Shown here: positions 38,101 through 51,313 of the stretch, piece after piece | How positions within the stretch are numbered: the first letter of the stretch is position 1 | Layout: every line of letters begins with the position of its first letter | DNA from: Zonotrichia leucophrys gambelii | Taxonomy: Eukaryota; Chordata; Aves; Passeriformes; Passerellidae | Length of the DNA stretch: 64,000 nucleotides | Assembly (NCBI RefSeq): GCF_028769735.1 | Contig: NC_088177.1 | Coordinates: 13,208,599-13,272,598 of the forward strand | Direction of reading: 5' to 3' | Program-made: the position numbers and the translations under genes | Notes under the pieces: generated by a model | Database searches by the model: none | Told to the model about the DNA's origin: nothing | The model's input: only the letters and a program-made list of their open reading frames with translations

Positions 38101-38699
38101 ACAGCCCTTTTGGAAACTGGTGGCTTTGCTGTGATGTTGTGGGCACAAAGCTATTTTCTGGCCTAGCCCAACCCCTCCTGGAGAACCCAGGCTCTGAGAC
38201 ACACGGGAGGGGATGAGGATCAGAGCTGACAACAGATGCTGTTGCTGTCCCCGGCCATTTGCTCCGTCATTGTGATGAATGTTTCTGACCCCGAGGCAGG
38301 GATGTCTGCTCTGCTCACACTGAGGTCCTGAGGAGCAGCAGTTTTCAGTCTGCCAGGGTGGTGATGAACTTCTGCTGTGCTGTGGGGGGCTACAGGCACC
38401 ATGTGAGAGGGGATTTGCAAGTGGATCAGATGGGGGGTCTCTGGCACAGAGATGGCAGGAAGGTGCCTGCAAACTTAGCACCCCAGTTTTGGTCTGTTGC
38501 TGCAGTTTTTTCAGAGTTTAAAGGGCTTGTAAAGCAACTGATGGCATTGTAAAGCAATGGATTAGGTTCCAGTTAACTACTTCAGAGGTAAAAAAAATAA
38601 GTGATGTAACTGTTACTGTAATCTATGAAGAAAGGTAGAACAGGACAGCCCTCATCTGTAAATTTACTAAACTTACTATTCTACTCGAATTCCAATGAA
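29119..38699. other. Unique AT-rich non-coding sequence, 9.6 kb
   Basis: No gene, RNA gene or interspersed repeat was recognised. Minor items: an A-rich run at 29982-30012, a (TTCC)n run at 32424-32443, and a 13-base direct duplication (AACTGGTTCTTAG) at 29718 and 29734. Open frames are at most about 114 codons and lack domain resemblance. Several start only at non-ATG codons. Confidence 0.4.
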
Positions 38700-38799
38700 T
38701 TTTTGTTAAGAAAGCTAAAATTCCAGTAGGCTATGCAACTTCCAGACTAGCACCTGGAAGGTGCATCACCTACAAGAGTTTTAGCTTTCTTAACAAAAA
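38700..38799. repeat. 100-bp near-perfect foldback (46-bp arms, 8-base loop)
   Basis: The left arm 38700-38745 pairs with the right arm 38754-38799, symmetrically around the loop ACTAGCAC. I count 40 Watson-Crick pairs of 46. Mismatches are at 38721, 38724-38725, 38731-38732 and 38738. Arm ends are TTTTTGTTAAGAAAGCTAAA and its complement. No target-site duplication is visible at the outer edges. It could be a MITE-like palindrome, a template-switch product, or the stem of a small-RNA precursor. Confidence 0.85.
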
Positions 38800-40626
38800 C
38801 CCAAAAGTTTTTACAGCTGCAGCAGTTAATAAATATAATATGAATTGGCATGTATTGTATTAAATACCTCCTTGAAATCATACAATTAGCCTGGTTAATT
38901 ACCTGATGCTTCCAAAACTGGTTTGAAATTGAAGAAACACTTTCTTCAAATGCTTTATTAAAGCAGTTTTGATCTCCACTGACAAAAACATGTGAATGTA
39001 GTATGCAATGATGAGCCCATGCATAAAAGAGGACTAAATGGACCACAAGGGTAAGACCTCAAATAGGGCATCATCCTCTGAAACTTACTGGAAAAGCCCT
39101 GGAATTGCCCAGAACTGTTCTGAATTCCTTACTTTGTGTCAGAGAATAGAACTTTAATGCAGGAGCTGCATTAAAGGAGAACTTTAACTGGCAGCTGCTG
39201 CTGGTCCTCCCCCTTCCATGCCTTTGCAGGTTTGGGAGGTTCCCCACTGAGGAAGGACAAGAAGGTGCAGAGGTCCCATGTCCTGTGCCATGGAGCAGGA
39301 CAGGCTCAGAAAAACAATGAGCATGTGCTGAACTGCTGCCCTAAATACAGCTGAAACCAGTCATGCACTCACCTGACTTCCTCTGCCCTTAGACCTGAAG
39401 CTGATTTTTAAAATTATATAAATGACATTGTTTATAAGAGCTGCAATGTGTTTCAATTAGGGTTTATCATGCATTCATATTGGTTACCTCTTGTAGTACA
39501 GCTTTGTTTTTCCCTTCTTATTTGGATGCTCTTTTTTAAATGAGTAGCATTCAAATAATCTGAAATGCTTTTAGTAAGTTTTTTGATCCTAAGATTCAAT
39601 GGGAAATAATAGTTAAAGTAAAAACAGAGTAGGAATTTATTTAGCTATTTTTCTTGTCTGAGGATGACTGATTAAATTAGGTGAAGATAATGTCATTTAC
39701 ATTTGGTGCATTTTCTTCTTTGTCAGTAATTTTTCTCATTATGTCTTTTCAAAAGCTTGAGTAATTGTGCAAAACACCCTTAGAATACAAATCAGACCTA
39801 TCAGAATACTTTCACTGTTAATTGGTGAAGATGATTTAATGAATACTTTAACACTTTATTGATTTTACGTGAGCAAACCTGTATTACACTTCTAGCAGTC
39901 TAAATTTCTGAACATTTTTATTTCACTTCACACAGAGAGAAGCCCCTGTAACTCAGCTTTGGTTTTGTGAGGATGTGAAACCTGTAATTTGTTTTGAAAT
40001 ACTTGTTAGTATTCCAGTGAACTGCACTGGGGTGATGTGGTGAGCTGTGGAAGCCAGGGTGGGGACTCTAGATGTCATCCTATGAGTTGTGTGACATTTC
40101 AGCCCTCTCTGCTGCTGATCACCTTTGCATACACCCTTGGGGCTGTTTCATGGGTTTAGTCCAGAGCCAGCAGTGTTAAAGGCACTGCCTCTCTCCAGCC
40201 AGCCCTGCTCAGCAGGGATGTTCTTTCTCACCCTTCAGCAGCCCTCTGCTCTGGCTGGAGAAATCCCTCTGTCCCAGGAGGGATGGGAGCTCTCTGCTGC
40301 TGTGTCCTGCCCTCAGAGGGCTCTTCAGAGCTGTCCCCTGCAGGCACCTGTGACACCTGGGTGACAAACCACAGCAGCAGGGTCAGGGGTGTCCCTGTGC
40401 CATGGCCTGGAGCTGCCCTGTCACTGCAGCACCCTGGCGTGTGATTCCTTCATCAGGACCACTGTAAGGGATGAGTTCACCATTCCTTCTTTGTAAGGGG
40501 TGAGATTTAAGCATGCTCTGGGTATCATTAGGACATAGCTCTTGGGCTAGAAGAGGATGGGTGAAATGGAGAGCACTGCAGCTGTGCATTTTTGAGAGCA
40601 GAGCTGGGAACTCCTCTAACAAATTC
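38800..40626. other. Unique non-coding sequence
   Basis: No gene was recognised. A perfect 11-bp hairpin (CTTTAATGCAG/CTGCATTAAAG, 3-base loop) lies at 39152-39176. 40000-40430 is relatively GC-rich with open frames on both strands, but nothing is recognisable. Confidence 0.4.
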
Positions 40627-40900
40627 TGTGAGTACAAGGCACACATGAGTAAACGTGGGTGAAGTCTGCAATCTTTTCTCTGTTGCTGCTGAGATGGGCA
40701 CATGACATGCACTTGTATACAGATAGCAATGGCTTCTATTTTATTACAAGTAGTTCTCAAGTTTTTATACTCATAACAAAGTGTGATCTTAAGTCACTAG
40801 TTACATCCAAATAGTTCATTACATTCATTGGATGAACCAATAGCTTATTGGATTTTATTCATATAAAGAAATTAACATCAATAATTAATTGGTAAGAGTT
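40627..40900 (-). mobile_element. LTR-like element, ERVK-type (minus strand)
   Basis: On the minus strand, GTTATGAGTATAAAAAC (TATA box near 40765) is followed about 20 bases later by TAATAAAAT (polyadenylation signal near 40741). Then comes GAAGCCATTGCTATCTGTAT and a U5-like tail with CAGACTTCACCCACG, ending CTCACA at 40627. Close TATA-to-polyadenylation spacing is typical of short-R alpha/betaretrovirus-like LTRs. The upstream limit of U3 is not clear and may reach about 41275. No coding interior lies downstream. Confidence 0.45.
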
Positions 40901-41226
40901 GGCAACAAATTAAGGCACATATGCTGCTCACTAAGGTGTGTATCCTCTAACTGCAAATAATTTTTGTCTATTTTATCAGTTGCATGCGAATGGCCTTGCT
41001 TTCTTCCTTGCTGTGGATAAACTTGTATTTTATCAATTTCTTCTGCTAACTCAGTTGTTTGGTCTGCAGACCAGCTGCCAAGCCCATCCACATTGGCCTT
41101 CACTAAAAGCCAAATATCCTGTAAGTTCACTTTGCAATTAGGTTCAGTTTTGAGTCCCACTTGCTCAGACTTCTCAGGCTGACCTGGAGGGGGTGGATCT
41201 TTCCCCAGGAAAAAAATGACCAGCAA
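40885..41226 (-). other. 113-codon open frame upstream of the LTR, unrecognised
   Basis: The frame runs open from a TTG-type codon to a stop at 40885 and has no usable ATG near its start. The translation is hydrophilic, with a proline run near the start (DPPPPGQP), then a mixed charged stretch (WLLVKANVDGLG, ELAEEIDKI). Composition looks more protein-like than the other frames here. Its position just upstream of the LTR promoter would fit either long U3 sequence or the 3' end of a retroviral interior. I cannot assign a family. Confidence 0.3.
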
Positions 41227-41275
41227 ACTGAGATGGCCAATAGATTTTGGAGTCTGCAGTTGTGCAAACTACAGC

Positions 41276-44200
41276 AGCATGTGTAAAAGATATTCCAGTG
41301 CTGTATCCTGCTCTATGACAACAGAAAATAAGATGCAAAAAAGACTTAGTTAAATGCTGCCACCTTCTTCAGCTGGTGCAGGATAAAGCATTTGAAGATT
41401 AAATGAGATTGTGATACCTTTTAGCATCCTCAAATTCAAAAGATTGTACATCAGAGTCCTGAATACTGCGCTGTCCCTGAATATATCATACATGGTAGTG
41501 TAATGGACTATCATATGAGGCTGTCTATAAAGCTTAAGTGAGCTAAAAATGAGAATGTGTGCAGTCCTGGAGCAGGTGTGTGGGTGTGAATTAGGGATGT
41601 CACATTAACCTCTTTGCTGCTCAAACTGTGCTGCTCTATCCACTGCACTTTAAAGGATTCAGCTGGGAAGTTAATGATGTCAATTTAGTCTCTTGCTTGA
41701 TCCCCACTGAGGTTGAAGTTCAGTGCAGTACTGGGGCAAATAGAGTTTTACTGGCCTCTAAAATTGTTTCTGGAACCAAGAGCAGGAGAGAGATAGCAAA
41801 ATGTAGGAAAGACTGGGTAGAAATAATAAAAATACTGTCTAAAAACCCCAACAAACTCATGGAAAAATGAGATTTACCTAGGTCTGCTCATATCTCTGGA
41901 TTCCATTTAGTATGTAGCAAAGAAGAGTGTACTATTTCATCACTAGAAAATATGGCAGATATGTTACTACTGTCTTTTCTCCATTGAAAGGAGCTTCAGT
42001 TTTCTTAACTACACCACTAATCCTTTTCAACTCTGTTTCAATTCTATTACAGTTACTCTTATTTCATGCTGGTTCACAACTTTTAAAGCAGAAGCTTTGC
42101 TTTTGTTGCTGAAGGTTCTTTGTCACAAGCAGTGAAGGTGCAGAAGCTTCTTCTCTGTAGAGCTGGATCTCATTTATCTATAATTATCTGTAACAAAGGT
42201 GCCTCATCTGAATGGTACACTTTAAATATGAATAGTGCATTAGAATACAGATGTGTTACATGAAGAAGGGAGTCTGTGTCACACTGCTGGAAATCATCTG
42301 AGCATCACTGATAAGTGAGATGCTGAACAGCCTCAAGGCCTGTGTGCACTGGAGTGTGTTGCTGTTCATTCCTCTCCTTGCTCAAATACTAAAATCTCTA
42401 CTAGTAAAATATGCTGTTCTCATCTCACTGAATGCATAGTAAAATAATCTTTCTTTATGGAGAGTCTTTCTTACAGTGGATAAATTTTGACTTTGTGGCA
42501 GTCACGCTAGCAGTGAGACAAAGGTTTGGCAAAATTATACTGAAATGTGCAAAATTATACTCAAGTACTGATATTGTAGGTTTGATTTGAAAGATTAAAG
42601 CAGATCTGCTTATTGGTATTTTGTTGTACAGCAAATGAGAGTTTGGCAATGAGGTACTGGCTTAATTAAATGCAGGCACAAGAATGCTGTTTGACTCCAT
42701 CAGTATTGTTGCTGCTGTGGGAAGCTGATGTTTAATTCCATGTGCACCATGTTTGTCTTATGGGAAATGGCTTGAAGGCATTGGGCTGGGAAAACTGTAC
42801 TGAGAGTTTTTTCCAGCCTTTTTTTCTCTGTGTTTTTTCTCTCCTGGTGTAACCTGTGTCCTGCACCTGAGAGAAGGCAATAGAAATGGTGCAAATCTTG
42901 TGTGGTGCCACTATGGTTTTATGACCTTTGGGGTCCACAAAGGACATAATATAGAGAAATCCAGGCCTGGTGAGGCAGTGAAGGTGCAGTAAGGTGGAGA
43001 GATGGAGGCACGTGGAGATGAACAGGCATAAGGTGCCATGAGGTCTGTGAGTGACCTTGGCTGTGGTCATGCACAGAGATGCAACCCCCCAGACCTGGGC
43101 AGAACTGCCTTTGAGAGCAAATCAATAGCTCCCAACATGTATGAAGTGTCTCATGTAATAAATCTGAGTGTAATGTGAAGCTGTGAAGTGATAGAGAAAG
43201 AATGAATATAAAAATGTTAGCAAACATATATTAAAAAAGCCTGCCCAGAGTGAGGAAGAGGAAACCATCACCATGAGCATCTTATTCCCCTCAGCCAAGG
43301 ATTTGTGATGGTGGCTGCTCTGCAGCCACATCAAGGCCAGAATGTAACTCCTGCCAGAAGGGCTCAGAGGAGCAGGGCAAGCTAACACCAGAAAGGTAAA
43401 TATTTTTATATGTACACTTTTCTTCTCATTCTTCTTTCTATGTAATTTCAGCTAATAATAATATGACTGTTAAATGAGCAGCTGGACTGAGAATAAATTC
43501 TTGGTTTATATGTGTTTTTACATATCAGTGAAAAGTGTTCTTCTGATTTGATTACAAAGCAATGTTTAAACATAGTAAGAATAATTTCTCTCATTTCTTT
43601 TCTTTGGGGAGAACCTCCTCTGGATTTGAAAGCCTTTTGAAATCTCTCTGCTTTTGTGCTCAGAAGGAATGCCAGGATATGATCCTACAGTTCCATCTTA
43701 AAAATCAGATGAATAAGCAATCAGCACTCATGAATATTGTGCCAGAACTGCATAAGAGTAGAGATTCATTACTCAGTGCTTTTGCACAGAGGTGCTTTGC
43801 AGGAAATCTGCATCATAATGCATGACTTCCTATTGGACTGGATTTAATAAAACAAACCAGAGGTTCAGCATTTTTTATAGATTCCATTTTCAGTGATGGC
43901 TGGATTTATTTCTGTCTAAAAATAACATTATTCTGCAGCTGAGCAATAGAGAACATTCTTCCAGTTACTGCAGCATCAGCAGTGCTCTGCCATCTATTTT
44001 CTGGCATGTGTGTGGCAATGATCCCTTTTGTGACTCTAGAGATGTGTCAGTGCCATGGCTGAGAACAGCAGGGATGGACATGAGCCATAAGACCCCACTT
44101 TGATTTAAGAGCACTACTTTGTATTTGGCCAGGTTGAGATCCTGGCAGCAGCTACTTGTGACTTTGAAACTTTGGCTTTCATTTTGAGAAAGTAATTTCC

Positions 44201-46435
44201 TTTGTTATGGTGAGTGAAAAGAAGTGACAAGAGATAGTAGACTGTCCACCCCCTCCTCCCCATGCTGATATGGACTGAACAGAGCCCAAAGAGAGGTTGC
44301 TGTTGATCTTGTTGTTGTCAGCTTGGTTTTGTTCAGTATGAGAATATTTTTGTTACATAGAAGTCACACTACTGCATATCTGAATGATTTAATTAATGGC
44401 TGATGGCCAGGTATCAAGAAGAGCAGGCTTGCACACAGAGCTGTACCTAGAGCTGGGGATTGTTGGGGTGGTTGCTTATTAACTTGACTCTGGCTACCCA
44501 AAATCTTAAGTCTGTTTTGAATTTGGCAGCTGGAATTCACTCCTAAGCAAAATGCTTTAGTACATTGATAAAACTTACCCAGGCATCTGCTAGCTCATAG
44601 CTCTGATATTGCATAGAGAGAAAAAGAGAAATCATTCACATTGCTGTCAGTATTTGGTTTGTGCCATATCCCTGTAGAGTGCTAAAATAATCTGGTTGGG
44701 AATCAGTTGCCAAATCACTACATTTCTTTAGCCAGTTTACCCAAATATGCTTGACTGAGAATATTATGTATTAAATGGTCTGACTGAGGAGCAGGTCACT
44801 TGTCTCTGCCCTTGGGAGGGAGTTTTCTGTGAGGGACATCAGAGCTCAGGGTGTGATAAATCTCTTGCTGTGTGTGTGTGAGCATTGACTCCCCTAATTT
44901 GAGGTCTTTTATATGAACTGGAAACCAACTTTTATTTATTTTATTCTATAGTTAAACCACTTATTTTAGGAAATCCCTACTGATCTGCTCTTGTTATGCC
45001 AAAGCAGAATTCAGCCCAGTCTTCTTAGGATTGAGCTTTTTTTTCCCCTGTCAGTTTTATGATTGTATCTCTCAATGCTGTTCCAATAACATATCAGAAA
45101 GGAGCCTTCTCTTTGTAACCTAGTTTGATGACCCAGCTATTATTGGTAGATAACTCTAAGACTTTTTCATCATTGACTGCATCTTTATGAGATCTGAAAT
45201 GCCAATAAGCCTTAAAAAAAGAATTTTAATTGAACTTGGCAGGGGAAAACCTGAAAAGATATTGAGGGGACCATTGAATTTTTGACAAGTTGAGAGTTTC
45301 TTGGGATGGAGGCTTGTAGCCTATCTTGGGGGGGACAGGGGAGGTGGAAAGAAAATAAATCAGTGCCTCTCTATCATGTTATCTAAGAGCTTTTAGTCCT
45401 GAGAGTAGATTAGCATTCTGTGTCAGGGAGAATATGTTCACTATATATAGCAATATACCTCACAGTTTATTGTGTTGATGTGTGTAATGAGCTGAAGCAA
45501 ACTCTACTAAAAAAGAGCATAAAAAAGAAACTCCTAACATGTTAGATTTAAATCTGCTAATATTTAATGTGCACTTTATCTGACAGGTTGAAGAAAAGCC
45601 CTGGTGATAGGAATTGTAAGAAATGAATAGGTTATTCTGGTGCATGAATTCATCTTGCTTTTAATCTGAGAAACAATAACCTGGTCCACAGCTTAGCCCG
45701 TTGACAGCAAGTCTAATGCATTTGTGCCTGACACTTGCATTATCTTAAATATTAATATAAATATCAGGAATCATATCTGCAAGTGACAAGTCAGGAAAGG
45801 AGATGGAGAATAGCATGCAGTACATTTAAAAACAAAAATAGCATTGCTTATGGCCTATTAAATATAACTTATTATATGCATGTGCCTCATCTTTAGCCTG
45901 TGTATGAAAAGTGTGATGGGTAATGTGCTGGTAGAAACACCACTTTGGATTCACAGCAAACTTTAAACAGAAAAATAGATTATTATCATTCAAGAGGCAT
46001 ATGTGCATTATACCTTTTCACAAAGCAGTCTGGATTATATTATTTCTGAATGACATATAGCAGCAGTCTCTCCTCTGCTTTTGCAGCTGCTCTATTACAG
46101 AATGAAACATGGGAAGCTTCATCATGTTTTCTGCTCCTTAGGACTCCCCTGAGGCTGCTGTGCTTGTATGCCAGTGCCCTTGGTTGCTTTAGGAATCCAG
46201 ATCAGGAGCAGTGTAACTTCCTGCAGTGGAGAGTTTCTGCACAAAAGGGAATCGTTTAAGGGGAAAAATCTCAGTGCCTGGTAACACTTCTACAAGTAAA
46301 AATGATATAAAGGTCACACCAGTGGCTTTCCTGATCTTGCAGCTCCAGCCAAATGGTCACAACCAGCTGCAGGTGAATTGCTCTGTAAGGTGCTGGAATT
46401 GCTCTTGAAAAAATAGAGTTTACTTAGTGGTCTAG
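41276..46435. other. Unique non-coding sequence, 5.2 kb
   Basis: No gene, RNA gene or repeat was recognised. 42880-43390 has several overlapping minus-strand frames of 64-112 codons with no recognisable motifs. Confidence 0.4.
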
Positions 46436-46562
46436 TTAAAAAACCACCAACAACATACCAAAGAAAAAACAGAAATACCCACCCCAATAGCCCAAATCTA
46501 AATGGAACCAACCGACCTAAACCAATAAAAACCAACCAAGCAAAACAAAACCCAGAAGAACC
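46436..46562 (+). repeat. A+C-rich low-complexity tract
   Basis: About 125 bases nearly without G or T beyond scattered positions, with AACCAACC, AAACCACC and ACCAAGCAAAAC runs. The complement gives a Gly/Phe/Leu/Val-rich minus-strand frame, which is an artefact. Confidence 0.7.
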
Positions 46563-47201
46563 CACCCCACCATGCTTCCTTCTGTCCAAGAAGACTCTTC
46601 TAGCTGTGGAAGTGAGATGGTAGAATCCCATAGACTTCTTGTCTCCTCCAAACACTATCTCCTAGATCTGTGAAGTTTCTTGGAGCTCGTGTAGTGCTGA
46701 AATACAGATGGACTCTGAAAAGAGCTGTCAATAAGGAGTCTTGCCCCACAGAGATGCTCCATTGTGTCTCCATCCAGGTGCTCCCCATGTCCTGCTGACA
46801 TCAGCTCAGCCATGGAACCTGCCCTGGGGAGACAGCTGTGTTGCTGATTCCCACAGGGAGAGGTGGGTGGGAGCCTGTGACCTGGGAAGTCACAGGCTTC
46901 TCACATATCCTGGTTTATGCTGGGCTGGAAGGTTTTTGTCCTGCTCTTGCAGTAGAAGAACACAGACCTCATCACTCAGAACAGAGCTTTCTGAGGTTTC
47001 TTCTTACCTTGTGTGATGACATTTCCTCTCCCTGCCTGATCAGTGGCCTCTAGAGCTCAGCCAGAGCAGCAAGAAATCTCAGAATTGCATGTTAGTCAAT
47101 ATGATCCCTGTAGGAATGAGGGGAGCATCCTGCAAAAGAGAGTCTTGAAAGTATTTTTAAAATTTCACGATATTTTGTTTTAAGCGAACTTTGTACACTG
47201 C
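46563..47201. other. Unique non-coding sequence
   Basis: Moderately GC-rich with short overlapping frames on both strands. Nothing was recognised. Confidence 0.4.
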
Positions 47202-47262
47202 GGAATCATAAAATCATTTTAGGTTGGAAAGACCTTTAAGTTGGAATCCTACCATTATGCCA
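47202..47262 (-). mobile_element. CR1 3'-end relic (minus strand)
   Basis: GGAATCATAAAATCATTTTA, then GGTTGGAAAGACCTTTAAG and TTGGAATCCTACC. This is the reverse complement of the CR1 3' terminus, about 60 bases long. The rest is lost. Confidence 0.75.
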
Positions 47263-50200
47263 CAACTGATTGCTAGCAGCAGAGTAAATTGCATTATTAG
47301 CTTTGCTAGCTCTCTCCTCCTGAAGGCGACTGTTCAACTTGGTTTTGTCAGATCAGACAATTTGCTAATTTTGGTTTGGCTTGCATGGACTTGTTAGGAA
47401 CTGCATGGCTCCTTTGCCCACAGCAAAATATAAATGACTGCATCTGCAGAAATTTACTGTTGAGGTTTTTCAGGTGTCCTTTAAGGCTCTGACCTCAAGG
47501 GTGCATACAACCTTTTGATGTATCTTCTTGCCTGATAACTTAAAATAACATAAGGTAACTTCTTGTATTGATTTTTAGAGATAATTATGAAGGATGTTTC
47601 TATCTGCTGAATTTTGAGACTGAAGTTTTAAACCATTTATGTGACTAACATGGGATATATTAAGGAACATCTAATCAGATCTTTCTCTGTTCTTTTAGAA
47701 CTATTTAATATTAAGAAAATTAGTTGTGGTTTATTTTTGCCACGGAGAAAATGTGGAAAAGAATTGAACCTGCAGTGGAAAATGCATGGTGTCAGTATAG
47801 AATATAGATAGTCAGTATTCACACTTGTGGTAGTTCTTAAGGCACAGAACTAGGGGGTGGGTATTTTAAAGGTTCTTAAAATCTCCTTCTTCTGATCAAT
47901 ACTTAAATGATTCATCTGGAAAAACAGCCAACAAAACAGCTTGATGGAAGAGCAAAACAAATTAACAATCAATTAATTTGCTAGACACAAAAAATTCCTT
48001 CTAGTTTGTAGTATGCCATAATATTTTTAAAATGTCATGAGGGAAAAAGGTATGAATCCATCACGATGGCTCTCAGAAAGCACAAACCCTATTCAAAATG
48101 GATCACACTTCTTTCTTTGGGTAAATATAATTTAACCATAGAAATAGTGAACCATCCAGCTGTCAATTACTTTGAAATAGCAGAAGCACCCGTGTTCAGA
48201 TAGAAATGTTTCACACAGAAAGCTGTGATAACAAAAGCAGATGCACAGGTATAAATCCTGTCTTGTGGGAACTCTAAAAGAAATTCCTCATCCCTTTGGC
48301 TGCAGAATAAGTCTCCAAGGCAGGTTTGCAGGGATGGTTTGTTATGGTGGCTGTACCTAGTGACCAATTAAAGTTAGCATATATAAATTTACAGTATTTT
48401 CTTGGAACACTTATAATCTAAAAAAAAAAGGGATTAACAACTGGAGGGGCTTGGGGAGAAAGGAGACAGTGTGCAGAGACATCTCTAAATCTGCAGTCGT
48501 AAACTAAATGTTTGCCACTGTATTTTTTTTACTCTGGTAATAAGTAGTAGTAGTAGACTGTCTTGGGGAAGATGGGCAGGAGGATGGGCTTCTGTGGGAA
48601 AGCCATGCATGGACACTGATGATATTTCTCATGGGAACAGTGTGAACTGAACCTGTTTTGGAAGTTGTGTAGGAGATTCCTCTTAGTTTTGATACTTTTT
48701 CTAATGCAGCTGGGGCAACAGCTAATGATTCTCCTAGAGCTACTCTTCATAGATTCCTATCAGAATGAGGGAAAGAATAGTCTTGAGAGAAAGCTGATAG
48801 TTGGTTATCTCTGCCCAATCTTCAAATGTGGAAAGGTCTGGGGATAAAAGTGAATAATTCTTCGGTAACATGATCTTTAGCCACTTCTAATTTTTATGAG
48901 GTTGGAAATTACTAGGGGATTGATATGTCATTTTTAATAAACTATATAGACCAGAGAGATGGTGATTGACTGTAATTATTGATAATATATGTATGCAAAA
49001 AATATATTTACCAAATAATTTGAAGTAAACACATAGTCTTACACACAAAAGCATACATAAGAATATTAATGAGATTGCTCAGTCAAGCACTAGAATTCAG
49101 GACATTAAAAAATTGTGATGGTTGAAGCAATAGCTGCATCTCTTATTTTGAATCAAAACCATTTATCCAGGTGGCAAATGTTTCTTTAAAAAGGAATATG
49201 ATTATGCAGTTGAAGACTGTTTTATAATGCATGCTTATGTTGAAGAGGGAAAAGATTTTTTAAAATAAAAACCGCTTTAATATGACAGTAAATTCACAGC
49301 ATGAAAAGAAGTTGTCCTATAGGATGATTCAAGATGAAATATCAGCAGGCTACTCCAAAATATAGAGATGTAAACTGGTTATTTCTCATGAGACTCTTCT
49401 TAAAATGGGACTTATTATCCTATGGTAAAGGGCAAGGGCTGTGATACCTGTAATAAAGGTGAAGTGTACTTTTCCGCTCTGAAAATCCTCATTTGCTCAA
49501 AGAGGGCAAACTAATTTTTAATGGACAAAGCTAAAACTTTACATGAGGTATTTGATCAGATTGGTAGGAGGATTCTGGGGTGATAAGCTTTACTTGGTGT
49601 TTACAAACGAGGTGTTGAAGAGGAGAGTGACCACAAAGAAGAGCTCCAAACCTTTGTCTCCCTGTATTTCTTTATTTCTGTTTCTTCTGTGACTTTACCT
49701 TGACTCTGGGACCTGTAAAATCCTCAGGCTTGTCTGAGATCACATGTTATTCTGGGATAGAAAGCGTCCTGCATCACAAACTTACAGGGCTGGATGAGAG
49801 GACTGGCATCCACAAAGAAAATCTGGCTTAATTAGTGTTTTTGGGGTTCATCACTGAATCTTACTGAGTCATGGAGTCCTTGCCACTGCCAGCAAAGGGT
49901 TTTTCCAAGACCCTTCACAAAAAGGAAACCACCTGTCTGCTTATTTCTGTTTATTGGCTGCTATATGGATCTGGTGGTGTAAATTTGGCTCTTGCTTTAT
50001 GGACATTACTGACTTGTTAAACTGTGGTGCCCTCACCCATGTTGCAGGAGAACCTTTAAATTTGGTTTGTTATTAATATTAGAACTTTGGGTCAACACCT
50101 GCATGACTTTAAAGTGAAATTGGATCATTAAAACATGCTATTGAAGGAGAGATGGAGTATTTTAGGGTGTGTAGGTGAAACAAGAGATTATCCTTTTCTT

Positions 50201-51313
50201 TTTGTTTCAAATTTGAATGTCAAGAGTCAGTTCCAGTGCTTCTGTTCAGTTTTAGAGAAGGACAAGGCTATTCATGTGCATGTGTGTAAAGGGAATTTCA
50301 GTTTCCAGGTATTTTAAAATAATTTATGCCTGTGCTGTTCTATGCTGCATTACCTTGGAGCAAAAGTTGCTTGTTGACTTTCACTTTCCAACCTGCAGGA
50401 AGTCTCTTACTTTGATATTTGCAATCTTAGCTGCGCTGTCAGATTTTTCTCTGAAACTGCTAGAGAATCAGTACAAGTTGGGGAAAGCCCCAGTTTGTGT
50501 TTATCATAGCAATTTCATCTGGATCAAGAAGTCTTGTGATGTACATTTAACTAGGAAAAAGAAAGGCAAGAAACTATATAGTACTGCTGAAACTTAGTGA
50601 AATGCAGTGCCCCAGATTTTAGAAATTACTTCTGGGAATAATTCCAGTTGATGATTACCATTTTAAAATATCTTTTAGGCCACTATGCTTAATTACCCAT
50701 GTAAATATGTATTAGGAGTTAAAAGTACCAGAGATGCAGTAAAAATGAAATGGGGACTGTGTTTGCTTGTAGATACAATAAAAATGAATTTTTCCTTGAT
50801 GTGTACGTAGTGCTAAATAGAAATGTAAGTAATAGCAGCAGCATTTGAATGACACTGTGTGCAGTGCTGCTTTTGCCCCTCCTGGTTTCTGCAGTCCAGT
50901 TTCATGATCAGGATCACATGCTGAAAAGCCTCTGCTCTCTCTTTCCTGGGCATGTTCGTTTTGAGGCTGCTGAAAGCACCAGACTGAAGCTGTGGCTGTG
51001 TTTAGTTCTTTGTCTACTGCAAGGAGAAGGGAATAGACATTTAAAACTGTGTAAGTGCTGGAAACTTGGAAGCCAGCAGTGTTTGCTCAGGAATAGATTT
51101 TTGAATTGAATCTGTGTTTGATTTACTGCAGACTGGGCTCATTAACCTTGGGCTGCAGCTCAGGCTGAAGCCTGCCTTGGTCAAATCTTCACACAGTGAA
51201 AGGCAGAGGTCACTGATCTGGGTGTTGTGAGAGAAGGGCAAATGTTAATCTGGTCTGTCATCTACTGTGACCAGATCTTGACTGGCACATCACCATGAAT
51301 TATCTGGGCCTTC
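47263..51313. other. Unique AT-rich non-coding sequence
   Basis: No gene or repeat was recognised. A short (TAG)n lies at 48545-48557. Confidence 0.4.

Noticed and set aside
40383..40760. 125-codon minus-strand frame
   Set aside because: It starts at a TTG inside the LTR promoter region and crosses U5. Its composition is unremarkable.
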